A stretch of 8,422 bases of DNA from Myxococcales bacterium. Its GTDB lineage: Bacteria; Myxococcota; Polyangia; Fen-1088. The translations under genes were made by a program, and so were the position numbers. The stretch is taken from positions 1-8,422 of the forward strand of contig PMJE01000412.1 of assembly GCA_003157315.1 (NCBI GenBank), given 5' to 3'. The notes under the pieces were generated by a model. It ran no database searches, had not been told where the DNA came from, and was given only the letters and a program-made list of their open reading frames with translations. Shown one piece after another: positions 1-6,666 of this stretch (position 1 is the stretch's first letter; each line of letters opens with the position of its first letter).

Positions 1-1023
1 TCGCGACGACGTTCGGCGCCGCCGCAACCGGTTGTGACTTCCTCGCCGGCGCAAGCGGCCCACTACTCCCACCGCCGCGTGCCCACGCGGGCGATCCCGG
101 CGCCACCCGCGGACGAGCCGCTCGTGGCAATAGAGCCATCTGCTCTTGCAGCCCCGGCAGCGCCACTTCAAACGAAGCCCGAGGCGGCCCCCTCACCCAG
201 CCCTCTTCCCGTCGGGGAGAGGGTTACGGCAACGGATCGGCGCCATCACCTTGAAAGGGGTGGTCCGTCGACGGTGGTGCAAAGGACGCAATCTCCGCGG
301 GCGGAGCCGGCGTCTCTGTCACCGCCACCGCCCGCCCTGCCATCGCCAGGGCCCTCTCTGATTCCGGCGGGGCGAATTGCGCTGAGGGATTCGCCCATCG
401 CGCCAGCTCGCGAGCAGAATCCTCCGTCCCAGAGCGGGCTAGCTTTTCCGAGTCAGTCCGGTTCGTCGGAAAAACCACCGCAGCCGCCATCGACGGTTGC
501 CTACGTCGCGCCGCCCCCTGACGAACATGCCCTGTTGAAGACCGCCCTGCGAAGGCTCCGGACGGCGCACGATCCGGCGTCCGCTCTGGCAGCGCTCGAC
601 GATTACCGGGTGCGCTTCCCGAGCGGTGGGCTCGCTCCCGAGGCGGCCATGCTGCGCGCGGAGGCGCTCTTGCAGATCGGGCGCAAGGGCGATGCGCTCG
701 CCGAGCTGGATCGGTTGTCGCTCGGGCAGATGCCCAACAGCGACGAGCGCTACCTTCTGCGGGGAGAGTTGCGCGCAGCCGTCGGCCGCTGGCGTGAAGC
801 CCAGGGAGATTTCGACGTCGTCTTGCGCGACCAGAAGACCGAGATCGGCGCGACGATAAAATCGCCCGACCGCTTCGAACGCGCGCTGTGGGGCCGAGCC
901 CTGACCCGCAGCCGCCTGGGCGACGACGTCGGCGCGCGCTCGGATTTGCAGGAATGTCTCCGCCGCTTTCCCCGGGGACGCTTCGCTTCCGAGGCGACAC
1001 GCTTACTCGGTGGGCAGCGTTGA
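1..1023 (+). CDS. Pro-rich linker protein with C-terminal TPR-like domain (5' partial), putative sigma-factor-associated regulator
   Basis: The frame is open to the first base of the window, so the gene starts upstream; GTG at 34 is only an internal candidate. Of 340 visible residues, roughly the first 170 form a low-complexity Pro/Ala/Ser linker, and about 175-338 form an alpha-helical, TPR-like domain. That domain begins EHALLKTALRRLRTAHDP, contains a YRVRFPSGG element, and ends with a second RRFPRGRFASEA element. The same module closes the protein at 7476-8282, which has a membrane segment and sits directly behind a sigma factor. By analogy, I infer that this is the periplasmic part of a membrane regulator whose transmembrane and cytosolic parts lie off the left edge. 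The stop is 2 nt from the next start codon, so the two are probably one operon. The linker contains a repeat-like palindrome at 201-223. The exact function is unknown. An alternative is a YfiO/YbgF-like TPR protein unrelated to regulation. Confidence 0.75.
   Translation, partial: SRRRSAPPQPVVTSSPAQAAHYSHRRVPTRAIPAPPADEPLVAIEPSALAAPAAPLQTKPEAAPSPSPLPVGERVTATDRRHHLERGGPSTVVQRTQSPRAEPASLSPPPPALPSPGPSLIPAGRIALRDSPIAPAREQNPPSQSGLAFPSQSGSSEKPPQPPSTVAYVAPPPDEHALLKTALRRLRTAHDPASALAALDDYRVRFPSGGLAPEAAMLRAEALLQIGRKGDALAELDRLSLGQMPNSDERYLLRGELRAAVGRWREAQGDFDVVLRDQKTEIGATIKSPDRFERALWGRALTRSRLGDDVGARSDLQECLRRFPRGRFASEATRLLGGQR
201..223. repeat. REP-like palindrome inside the coding linker
   Basis: The arms CCCTCTTCCC and GGGGAGAGGG enclose a 3-nt GTC loop, and 9 of 10 positions pair. 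The element is preceded by CCTCACCCAG. It resembles a type of short dispersed palindrome common between genes of GC-rich proteobacteria. Here it is read in frame and encodes SPLPVGERV of the Pro-rich linker. The similarity is from memory and was not searched. Confidence 0.5.
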
Positions 1024-1025
1024 GC

Positions 1026-2006
1026 ATGCCCGCGCCACGGGTGCGGCCGCTGGTCCTGTCAGCCCTGCTGGCTGCGATGCTCATCGCCGAGATAGCCAAA
1101 GCTGACCCAGACACCCATCCTTCAGGCGGTGAACTTGTGATTGTCAGCGACTCGAACTGCCCGTCGGGCGAGGCGGTTCGCGAGGCGCTGGTTGATCTTC
1201 GCCCGGTCGGACAATGGCCTGCCCTTTCGGTCGCCATCCACGCGACTTCACAGATGCTGCTTGTCGAGATCGGATCACAGAAGACGAATTCGAGGCAGCT
1301 CACCGTGGATCCCGACTGTGCGGCGCGTGCCAGTGCCGTCGCTCTGGTGATCTACACCTGGACCGGGGATCTTCCGATTGAGGCGGAGGGCACCCCTATC
1401 CTGCAGCCCGCCGCGCCCATTCTCCAGCCCGCCGCGCCCACTATTCAATCCGAGCCAGGCAAGAAGCCCGAGAAGCCGATTCCGAAGGGCAACGCCGGCC
1501 AAAGCGAAATCGGCGCTGGCCTGCTGGCGGCGACTGCCGGCGGAATCGTGCCTGGCGGCCGCGTGGAATTCGGCCGGATGAGGCGCGGCAGCGGCTTTGG
1601 CTGGCAGGTCGATTTCACGGTCCCCGCGGGCCGACAGGTGAATATCGGGGGCGGCACAACCCGCTGGATGCGCATTTCTGCCGGGGTTGCGCTCGATGCG
1701 CGCTGGGCGATGCGTAGGTTCTTTCTCGACGGGGAATTGGGGGGCGTGGCGGCGCTGACCTACGCCTGGGGCCAGGGCTACGCGGCGAACCAATCCGACT
1801 GGTCGCCGACCTGGGGTCTTGCCGCAGGCATGCGAGCCGGAATTATTTGGGGCCGAACCCGGCTTTGGATCGACATGCGCGCAGTCAAGTGGCTGCGCGA
1901 ACAGAGTGTGCAAATCGATCCCGTCACGACGGGCACCGCGACCACAGCGAACCTGCCATCCTGGGATGGCCAAGCGGCGATCGGCATCAGCTATGTTTTT
2001 CAGTGA
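1026..2006 (+). CDS. Exported beta-rich protein, probable outer-membrane beta-barrel, unknown function
   Basis: The start is ATG at 1026, 2 nt after the upstream stop. Longer in-frame starts would run back through the upstream gene. The product is 326 residues. Residues 1-26 form a Sec signal peptide with a plausible cleavage after AKA. Residues 35-115 form a small domain with two cysteines (C45 in SNCPSGEAV and C98 in DPDCAARA), probably disulfide-bonded. Residues 120-160 are a Pro/Lys-rich linker with a duplicated ILQPAAP. Residues 160-326 alternate polar and hydrophobic residues with many Gly/Trp/Tyr and end in ISYVFQ, as expected for beta-barrel strands closing at the C-terminus. The gene follows the TPR-like gene and precedes a lipoprotein gene by 46 nt. 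It is probably an envelope member of the same operon. I recognise no catalytic motif; the barrel assignment is inferred from composition only. Confidence 0.75.
   Translation: MPAPRVRPLVLSALLAAMLIAEIAKADPDTHPSGGELVIVSDSNCPSGEAVREALVDLRPVGQWPALSVAIHATSQMLLVEIGSQKTNSRQLTVDPDCAARASAVALVIYTWTGDLPIEAEGTPILQPAAPILQPAAPTIQSEPGKKPEKPIPKGNAGQSEIGAGLLAATAGGIVPGGRVEFGRMRRGSGFGWQVDFTVPAGRQVNIGGGTTRWMRISAGVALDARWAMRRFFLDGELGGVAALTYAWGQGYAANQSDWSPTWGLAAGMRAGIIWGRTRLWIDMRAVKWLREQSVQIDPVTTGTATTANLPSWDGQAAIGISYVFQ
1398..1439 (+). repeat. 21-bp tandem duplication in linker
   Basis: Two adjacent 21-bp units (1398-1418 and 1419-1439) differ at only a few bases and both encode ILQPAAP. They lie in the low-complexity linker between the Cys-containing domain and the beta-rich domain, where a length change keeps the frame. 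Confidence 0.7.
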
Positions 2007-2052
2007 GACGAATCTGGGAAAGGTTCGCCTCCCCTAGGACATTAGTTCAAGT

Positions 2053-3177
2053 ATGAAAACTGGAAGGACATCGGCTGTCACTTGGTTGGTATTTGGTCTT
2101 GGTGTCGCCGCTTGCAAAGGCAACTTGCACACGGGCACGGAAGACCTGAGCGACGCTGGCCAGGGCGGCAGCACAGGGGGCCTCGACACTGGGGGCATCC
2201 GCACAGGCGGAATCATCGGAAGCGGAGGCAGCGGCGGCCTTCCCACTGGGGGTATCGGCACAGGCGGAATCATGGGAGGCGGAGGTACGGGCGGCGTTTC
2301 CCCTGGGGGCATGGTAATCGGCGGATCTACCGGAAGCGGAGGCATGGCGGTCGATGCCGGTAGTGCCGGGTCGATGTGCAACGGCCTCCCGTTGCCAGCC
2401 AATTCCGGCCCAGTCTGCCCCCCGTTTGCCACGATGGTCGTCTGTATCAGCACCTGCGAGCCTTTGCAGCACCCCGAGTGCGCAGAAGCGTGTATGCGTC
2501 ACGCCTGCTGGGATTGCGGGAGCACCGGCTGGGGACTGGGCGCGGTTGATTGCAACCCGATCTGCGCCGCCGCGGACGCCGGGCGCGACGCAGCCGGAGG
2601 CATCGGCGGCGTTGCCACTGGGGGCATGGGCACGGGCGGAAGCAGCGGGGGCACGGCAGGCCAATCCGCAACCGGAGCAGTCACGGCGGGCGGCGTTGCC
2701 GGCGCCACAGTCGGCGGAACCGGAGGAACCTCCAGCTCGAATGGCTGCGGAACTCACGACCGGTTCGGTCCCAGACTGGCGGTACAGACGATCGGGTCCG
2801 CGGGCGGCGATCCGTACGACGGTCCCGCGATCGTCGAGCGAAGCGCGAGCGACAAGCTCATTCTCTATTTCGTCCTGCCCGGTGCAACGGGCAGCACGGG
2901 TGGCACCGGGCCGGACGGCGGTCTGCCGGCCGGCAGCCAGGACATTCACGCGACGATCACTGGGCTCGAGCCGATGCCGCTCCTGGCGCCCGGTGCGAAG
3001 CTCTGGCTTTCCAAGAACCCGGCAGGCAATCAGGAAAGCGACGTCCTGATGTACGGAATCGCGCCGTGGTCGATCTCCGTGCGGAATCGTCAGGGCGGAG
3101 ATTTGCTTTTTTGGCGCGGCAAGAAACCAGTTCGATGCGGCCGCGTCGCCGGTCCGGATCGGCGCCGTGACACCTGA
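2053..3177 (+). CDS. Gly- and Cys-rich lipoprotein, N-terminal part of a frameshifted gene
   Basis: The ATG opens a lipoprotein signal peptide with the lipobox VAAC (lipidated Cys21), so the product should be membrane-anchored. Residues 35-105 are a Gly/Thr spacer made of 19-residue units rich in TGG. Residues 109-171 hold ten cysteines, including CISTC, CAEAC and CWDC. A second Gly-rich spacer spans about 175-228. A beta-rich domain then begins at about 232 (CGTHDRFGPRLAVQTIG). The sense reading stops matching this domain at about residue 353: the last stretch, WRGKKPVRCGRVAGPDRR, is Arg-rich and unlike what precedes it. In the +1 frame the protein continues through 4006. Removing one T from the T6 run at 3107-3112 would give a single 650-residue lipoprotein (2053-4006). 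Its role is unknown; placement behind an exported beta-rich protein suggests a surface complex or adhesin-like function. Confidence 0.7.
   Translation: MKTGRTSAVTWLVFGLGVAACKGNLHTGTEDLSDAGQGGSTGGLDTGGIRTGGIIGSGGSGGLPTGGIGTGGIMGGGGTGGVSPGGMVIGGSTGSGGMAVDAGSAGSMCNGLPLPANSGPVCPPFATMVVCISTCEPLQHPECAEACMRHACWDCGSTGWGLGAVDCNPICAAADAGRDAAGGIGGVATGGMGTGGSSGGTAGQSATGAVTAGGVAGATVGGTGGTSSSNGCGTHDRFGPRLAVQTIGSAGGDPYDGPAIVERSASDKLILYFVLPGATGSTGGTGPDGGLPAGSQDIHATITGLEPMPLLAPGAKLWLSKNPAGNQESDVLMYGIAPWSISVRNRQGGDLLFWRGKKPVRCGRVAGPDRRRDT
2187..2357 (+). repeat. Three 57-bp tandem repeats encoding a Gly-rich spacer
   Basis: Units start at 2187, 2244 and 2301, an exact 57-bp (19-codon) period. The first two are near-identical (TGGIRTGGIIGSGGSGG and TGGIGTGGIMGGGGTGG); the third has diverged (PGGMVIGGSTGSGG). 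A related piece occurs again near 2616-2660. The repeats form a flexible stalk just after the lipid anchor. Confidence 0.75.
3107..3112 (+). other. T6 homopolymer where the lipoprotein frame shifts
   Basis: Reading with five rather than six T joins GGDLLF directly to GAARNQFDAAASPVRIG and on to the downstream ORF without a stop. The downstream frame is protein-like for several residues before its first possible start (GTG at 3167), so the break point falls close to this run. Confidence 0.7.
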
Positions 3178-4006
3178 CTGCACCGCTGCAAATGTGAATC
3201 CCTCCGGCTGCACGCCAGGAGCGAGCGTTACCTACTCATCGGTAGAGGTGGAAGGAGACACACCGGTCGTCATCCACGACAGTGTGCCCGGAACCGTCAC
3301 CCTCGGGGGAATTGAGTACGACGTGCGCGCGACCGTACAGAAGCTTAGTGCCGCGGGGGCAGTTTGCTCGGATTACCACTCTTCTGATGACAGTGGCGTA
3401 GCGCTGGACGTCCGGGCGAAGAATCTCGCGGATCTGGTGGCCGCGCTCGAGGTGGGCGATCCGCCTTCATGCGGCGAAGGGAACGACCCAGATCGAAGCA
3501 CGTATTTCTCTATGACCGAGGTCAGCGTGAGTACCACCTATGAAGGGCCGGTCTTTTACCTGGGGCGCGACAGCTACTTCCCCGCCACCTACGATTTCAG
3601 CATTCCTGGTTTGTCCAGCGAAACCGGGAGCCCACCCGTCTTGATGATCGAGGGCGCCACGCCGATCCTATCTGAACCCACCGTCGGGCAGGAGTTCTGG
3701 CTGTCGTTCAGGAATTTGGACTTGCAGGCCTTGCGCGAGGCCGAGCAAGGCCCTGTCATCCTGGCGCAGTCAGGGTCCGCGGACGCAGTCCCTCAACTGG
3801 CGGACCTGCTCGGGATCACCGTCAGCGCCGAAGCGACATGCACGTACGCTGCGCCCAGTCTGTTATGGGACGCCGCGTTTGAAACCAACCCGCCGGTGCG
3901 GGTGAAAAGCGGCACGACAGGCACGCTCGACATCGGAGGACGGTCCTATGGCGCGTGGGTGTGGGGCTTGGACGCGCTCACTATCACCATCTATCCGACG
4001 CAGTGA
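3167..4006 (+). CDS. C-terminal part of the frameshifted Gly/Cys-rich lipoprotein
   Basis: This frame is open for about 280 codons from a GTG at 3167, which overlaps the end of the previous ORF. It has no signal peptide of its own, and protein-like sequence in this frame begins about 60 nt before the GTG. It is therefore best read as the continuation of the lipoprotein beginning at 2053. The product is beta-rich and acidic with a few cysteines. Its last third (EFWLSFRN through CTY to GTLDIGGRSYGAW) resembles the segment straddling the frameshift (KLWLSKN through DCTA to GTVTLGGIEYDVR), so the full protein appears to hold two copies of one domain. No known family is recognised. If the T6 run is a sequencing error, the two entries are one intact gene. 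If it is real, the gene is newly inactivated or switched by slippage. Confidence 0.65.
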   Translation: MTPDCTAANVNPSGCTPGASVTYSSVEVEGDTPVVIHDSVPGTVTLGGIEYDVRATVQKLSAAGAVCSDYHSSDDSGVALDVRAKNLADLVAALEVGDPPSCGEGNDPDRSTYFSMTEVSVSTTYEGPVFYLGRDSYFPATYDFSIPGLSSETGSPPVLMIEGATPILSEPTVGQEFWLSFRNLDLQALREAEQGPVILAQSGSADAVPQLADLLGITVSAEATCTYAAPSLLWDAAFETNPPVRVKSGTTGTLDIGGRSYGAWVWGLDALTITIYPTQ

Positions 4007-4157
4007 CGCCTCGCTTGCGCGGGACCAACCAAATGCGCGGCAAGTGCGCCAGTGCGCGGCGGCTGCCGGCTTCCGGACTGCCGAGTTGGGTCCTGCCAAG
4101 TGCAACACTCTGGATCGAAAATTTGGCGGTTAGGCGGGACGGGGTGATCGTCTTGGG
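4007..4157. other. Intergenic gap between lipoprotein gene and ftsQ
   Basis: I see no convincing gene here and no strong terminator with a T tract. Several short frames cross it but have no coding character. A promoter for ftsQA would be expected in this gap, but I could not identify -35/-10 boxes with confidence. Confidence 0.5.
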
Positions 4158-5195
4158 GTGCGCAACGACGCGGCCATCAGCCTGGCGGGCAGGGCAGCCC
4201 TGCCCGGCGGGGTGAGCCCTGTCGCGCGGCTGACCGCAGGGCGTGACCTGACGGTCGAGGCCATGCCCGACGGCCGTGTTTCCCGGCGCGGTTGGTTCGG
4301 CCGACGCCGGCGCAATCGGCGCGCGGTAGTGCAGAGGCGCAGCCTGCTGCTCGCGCTCTGGGCAGCCCTGGCCCGTCTGGCCCGCGGGACCTGGTTGGTC
4401 GGCAAGGTGATGGGCAAAGTCATCGCCGTGCTGGCCGTGCTGGGAGGGGCAGCATGGGGTGGCCGCTGGGCAGTTCGCTACGTCGTCGAGTCGCCCCGCT
4501 TTCAGGTCAAGCAGATCGAAATCGCGCCGGCCCAGCATGTCCGACGCGAGGAGATTATGGCGTTGGCCGGGGTGGCGCTCGGCGACCAGTTACTCAGCAT
4601 CGACACCGATGCGGTGGCAGCGCGGCTGGCCACCCACCCCTGGGTCGCGGCTGTGCAGGTGAAACGCCATCTGCCATCCGCGCTGCACGTCGATCTGGTC
4701 GAGCGGCGCGCAGCCGCGGTCGCATCCCTAGGCGGCCTCTACCTGGTCGATGAGAATGGTCGGCCGTTCAAGCGCGCGCGCATGGACGAAGCCGAAGGCC
4801 TGCCGGTTCTGACTGGCATTGTCCGGGAATCGTACGCAAAGCTGCCCGAGGCCAGTTCGGCGGCCTTCCGCGAGGCCCTGGCGGTTCTCGACGATTACCG
4901 CGCGCGGCCTGGCCGGCCGGCGCTCTCCGAGGTCAGCATCGACCCGCGTTTTGGCTTTGCCCTCATTCTGCTGGAAGGAGGGGCCGAGCTCCGGCTCGGC
5001 CGGGGTGAATACAGCAAGAAACTGGCGCGATTCGATCAGATCCTAGAAGCTGTGGAAGAGGAACACTTGGGCGGGTTGTCTGCCGTGCGGGTCGTGAACC
5101 TCGACCTTGGTGGCCGACAAGTCCCGGTGTTGCTGCGTGGCCGCGACGGTGACGCCGCGGCCGACAAGCCGGCCTACAAGCCGGGCAAAACTTAA
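4158..5195 (+). CDS. ftsQ: Cell division protein FtsQ (DivIB family)
   Basis: FtsQ is a single-pass inner-membrane divisome protein that bridges early (FtsA/FtsZ side) and late (FtsB/FtsL/FtsW/FtsI) components. From GTG 4158 the product is 345 residues: a basic cytoplasmic tail with an RRRRNRR cluster near 49-55, a transmembrane helix at about 86-107, and a POTRA domain at about 115-183 with the family signature HPWVAAVQVKRHLPSALHV. The FtsQ beta domain follows, with LYLVDENGRPF near 194-204 and a closing strand VVNLDLGGRQVPVLL. An in-frame stop at 4131 bounds the start. GTG 4158 is preferred because codons 1-35 have the high third-position GC of the rest of the gene, but ATG 4263 is a realistic alternative giving a more usual short tail. 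A 21-nt palindrome lies at 4186-4206 between the two candidates. The next gene, ftsA, is 28 nt downstream, the conserved order. Confidence 0.92.
   Translation: MRNDAAISLAGRAALPGGVSPVARLTAGRDLTVEAMPDGRVSRRGWFGRRRRNRRAVVQRRSLLLALWAALARLARGTWLVGKVMGKVIAVLAVLGGAAWGGRWAVRYVVESPRFQVKQIEIAPAQHVRREEIMALAGVALGDQLLSIDTDAVAARLATHPWVAAVQVKRHLPSALHVDLVERRAAAVASLGGLYLVDENGRPFKRARMDEAEGLPVLTGIVRESYAKLPEASSAAFREALAVLDDYRARPGRPALSEVSIDPRFGFALILLEGGAELRLGRGEYSKKLARFDQILEAVEEEHLGGLSAVRVVNLDLGGRQVPVLLRGRDGDAAADKPAYKPGKT
4186..4206. repeat. 21-nt perfect palindrome near the ftsQ start
   Basis: CGGGCAGGGC and GCCCTGCCCG pair perfectly around a single central A. If ftsQ starts at 4158 this encodes residues about 10-16; if it starts at 4263 it is a leader hairpin 57 nt before the start codon. 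No T tract follows, so it is not a standard intrinsic terminator. Confidence 0.7.
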
Positions 5196-5202
5196 CCGAC
5201 CG

Positions 5203-5214
5203 AAGGAACGGAGA
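5203..5214 (+). promoter_or_regulatory. Ribosome binding site of ftsA
   Basis: Purine-rich AAGGA (5203-5207) and GGAGA (5210-5214) lie ahead of ATG 5224, the second with 9 nt spacing. They support this ATG over the longer in-frame reading that begins inside ftsQ at 5107. Confidence 0.7.
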
Positions 5215-5223
5215 CGAGCAAGC

Positions 5224-6459
5224 ATGGCGAGACGAAGCTCCGACATCATCGTTGGGCTCGACATCGGCACTACCAAGATCGCGGCCATTGTTGCGGAGAT
5301 GGTTGAAAGCGGACTCGATGTCATCGGCATCGGCACGCATATTTCGCGCGGGTTGAAGAAGGGGGTCATCGTCAACATCGACTCCACCGTCGCGGCGATC
5401 AAGCAGGCCGTGCTGGAGGCCGAAGGAATGTCCGGGTGTGAGATCTCGCAGGTCTACGTAGGGATCGCGGGCGGCCACATCAAGGGCGTGAATTCCACCG
5501 GCACCGTGGCCATCAAGGACAAGGAAGTCCGGCCCAGCGACGTGGCCAAGGTGCTCGAACTGGCGCGCGCCATTGCCCTGCCGGTAGACCGGCACGTGCT
5601 GCACGTGTTGCCCCAGGAATACCGGGTCGACGGCCAGGACGGTGTACGCGAGCCGCTCGGCATGTGCGGGGTGCGCCTGGAAGCGCGCGTGCACATCGTC
5701 ACCGCGGCGGCTGCGGCCCTGCAAAACATCATCAAGTGCTGCAGTCGGTGCGAACTGGAAGTGGTGGACACCGTGCTCGAGCCGCTGGCTTCAGGCGAGG
5801 CCGTGCTGGAGCGAGACGAGAAGGACCTGGGGGTGGCGCTGGTCGACATTGGCGGCGGCACGACGGACATCGCCATCTTCACCGAGGGGGCAGTGGCTCA
5901 CACCAGCGTGATCCCGCTCGGCGGTCATCAGCTGACCAGCGACATAGCGTTTGGCCTGCGCACTCCCCCGCATGAAGCGGAGAAGATCAAGCACCGCTGG
6001 GGCTGCGCGCTGGCCAGCATGGTGTCCGCGACCGAGACCATCGAGGTGGCCTCGGTGGGCGGCCGCGCGCCGCGCATTCTGTCGCGCCAGATGCTATGCC
6101 GTGACATCATTCAGCCGCGCATCGAGGAGATCTTCTCATTCGTCAAGGCAGAGATCATGCGCCTGGGATGCGAGGACATGCTGGCCTCAGGCGCCGTGAT
6201 CACAGGCGGCGCCACTCAGCTTCCCGGCATGGCGGAACTGGCGGAGGAGGTGCTGGGCATCCCGGTGCGGCTGGGCATGCCCAAAGGCGTCGGGGGCCTG
6301 GCCGACGTGGTCAAGTCGCCCGCGTTTTCCACCGGCGTCGGTCTGGTGCAGTACGGCGCCAGCCAACACATGCTGACCGGACGCACACCCAGTACCCCAT
6401 CCCGCAGCGGGGGCGGCATCTTCAGCCGCCTGCGCCGGGTGCTGTCGAGCGCATTCTAG
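5224..6459 (+). CDS. ftsA: Cell division protein FtsA
   Basis: FtsA is an actin-fold ATPase that tethers FtsZ to the inner membrane and recruits later divisome proteins. The product has 411 residues, the usual family length. The phosphate-1 loop is VGLDIGTTKIAAIV at 10-23. The SHS2/1C domain lies at about 84-160 (from YVGIAGGHIKGVNS). The phosphate-2 loop LVDIGGGTTDIAIF is at 206-219, and the adenosine motif SGAVITGGATQLPG is at 322-335. The C-terminal amphipathic membrane-targeting helix GIFSRLRRVLSSAF follows a Ser/Pro/Gly-rich linker at 398-411. All key motifs are intact. A local CCSRC cluster (172-176) is unusual but lies at a variable position. The gene is 28 nt behind ftsQ and surely co-transcribed with it. 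Downstream, where ftsZ usually follows, comes an inverted repeat and a convergent lipoprotein gene. Confidence 0.97.
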   Translation: MARRSSDIIVGLDIGTTKIAAIVAEMVESGLDVIGIGTHISRGLKKGVIVNIDSTVAAIKQAVLEAEGMSGCEISQVYVGIAGGHIKGVNSTGTVAIKDKEVRPSDVAKVLELARAIALPVDRHVLHVLPQEYRVDGQDGVREPLGMCGVRLEARVHIVTAAAAALQNIIKCCSRCELEVVDTVLEPLASGEAVLERDEKDLGVALVDIGGGTTDIAIFTEGAVAHTSVIPLGGHQLTSDIAFGLRTPPHEAEKIKHRWGCALASMVSATETIEVASVGGRAPRILSRQMLCRDIIQPRIEEIFSFVKAEIMRLGCEDMLASGAVITGGATQLPGMAELAEEVLGIPVRLGMPKGVGGLADVVKSPAFSTGVGLVQYGASQHMLTGRTPSTPSRSGGGIFSRLRRVLSSAF

Positions 6460-6497
6460 CCAGCGTCGCGTTGAGCGCGGATCGAAGTTAGCTGTTT

Positions 6498-6611
6498 CTC
6501 ACAGAGACACAGAGGCCACAGAGGTGGAGGAGAGAGGGAAGGGTTGGATACAGCGCAGTCCAAATCCTTTCCTCTCATCCGATCTCTGTACCCTCTGTGC
6601 CTCTGTGTGAA
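6498..6611. repeat. Long imperfect inverted repeat between convergent genes
   Basis: The left arm starts near 6498 and the right arm ends near 6611; each is about 45-50 nt, with roughly 20 nt between. The best core pairs 6500-6523 with 6584-6607 at 21 of 24 positions. The left arm is built from short direct ACAGAG units (CACAGAGACACAGAGG), and the right arm carries the complement (CCTCTGTGCCTCTGTG). This purine-rich motif resembles a type of dispersed hairpin element seen in intergenic DNA of many bacteria. It separates ftsA from the convergent lipoprotein gene and could block read-through in both directions. The remainder of 6460-6666 holds no gene that I can see. Confidence 0.75.
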
Positions 6612-6666
6612 GTAGGTAACTAGCACCATATTGGATCGCGCTCTGCGAGATCCTGGTTAGCCCCCA

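Noticed and set aside
888..1025. Extended N-terminus for the exported beta-rich protein
   Set aside because: It would overlap the upstream coding region by over 130 nt and bury the signal peptide; ATG 1026 places the signal peptide at the N-terminus.
224..1303. A 359-codon open frame on the minus strand
   Set aside because: It is antisense to two genes with good coding character, crosses their boundary, and its product is Arg/Ser/Pro-rich low-complexity sequence typical of shadow frames in GC-rich DNA.
2187..2357. CRISPR-like array
   Set aside because: The period is regular, but there are no unique spacers between conserved repeats; the units are contiguous, in frame and code for Gly-rich protein.
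2047..3213. A 388-codon open frame on the minus strand across the lipoprotein gene
   Set aside because: It mirrors the Gly-rich repeats of the plus-strand lipoprotein, has no signal or domain, and the plus strand has a lipobox and structured modules.
5107..5223. Extended N-terminus for FtsA
   Set aside because: The extra residues are the out-of-frame end of ftsQ; ATG 5224 has a good ribosome binding site and matches the family length.
4963..5724. A 253-codon minus-strand frame over ftsQ and ftsA
   Set aside because: It is antisense to two well-recognised division genes and is explained by their codon bias.
6498..6611. Ordinary intrinsic terminator for ftsA
   Set aside because: The arms are far longer than usual, imperfect, built of internal direct repeats, and not followed by a T tract on either strand; a terminator role remains possible but is not shown.
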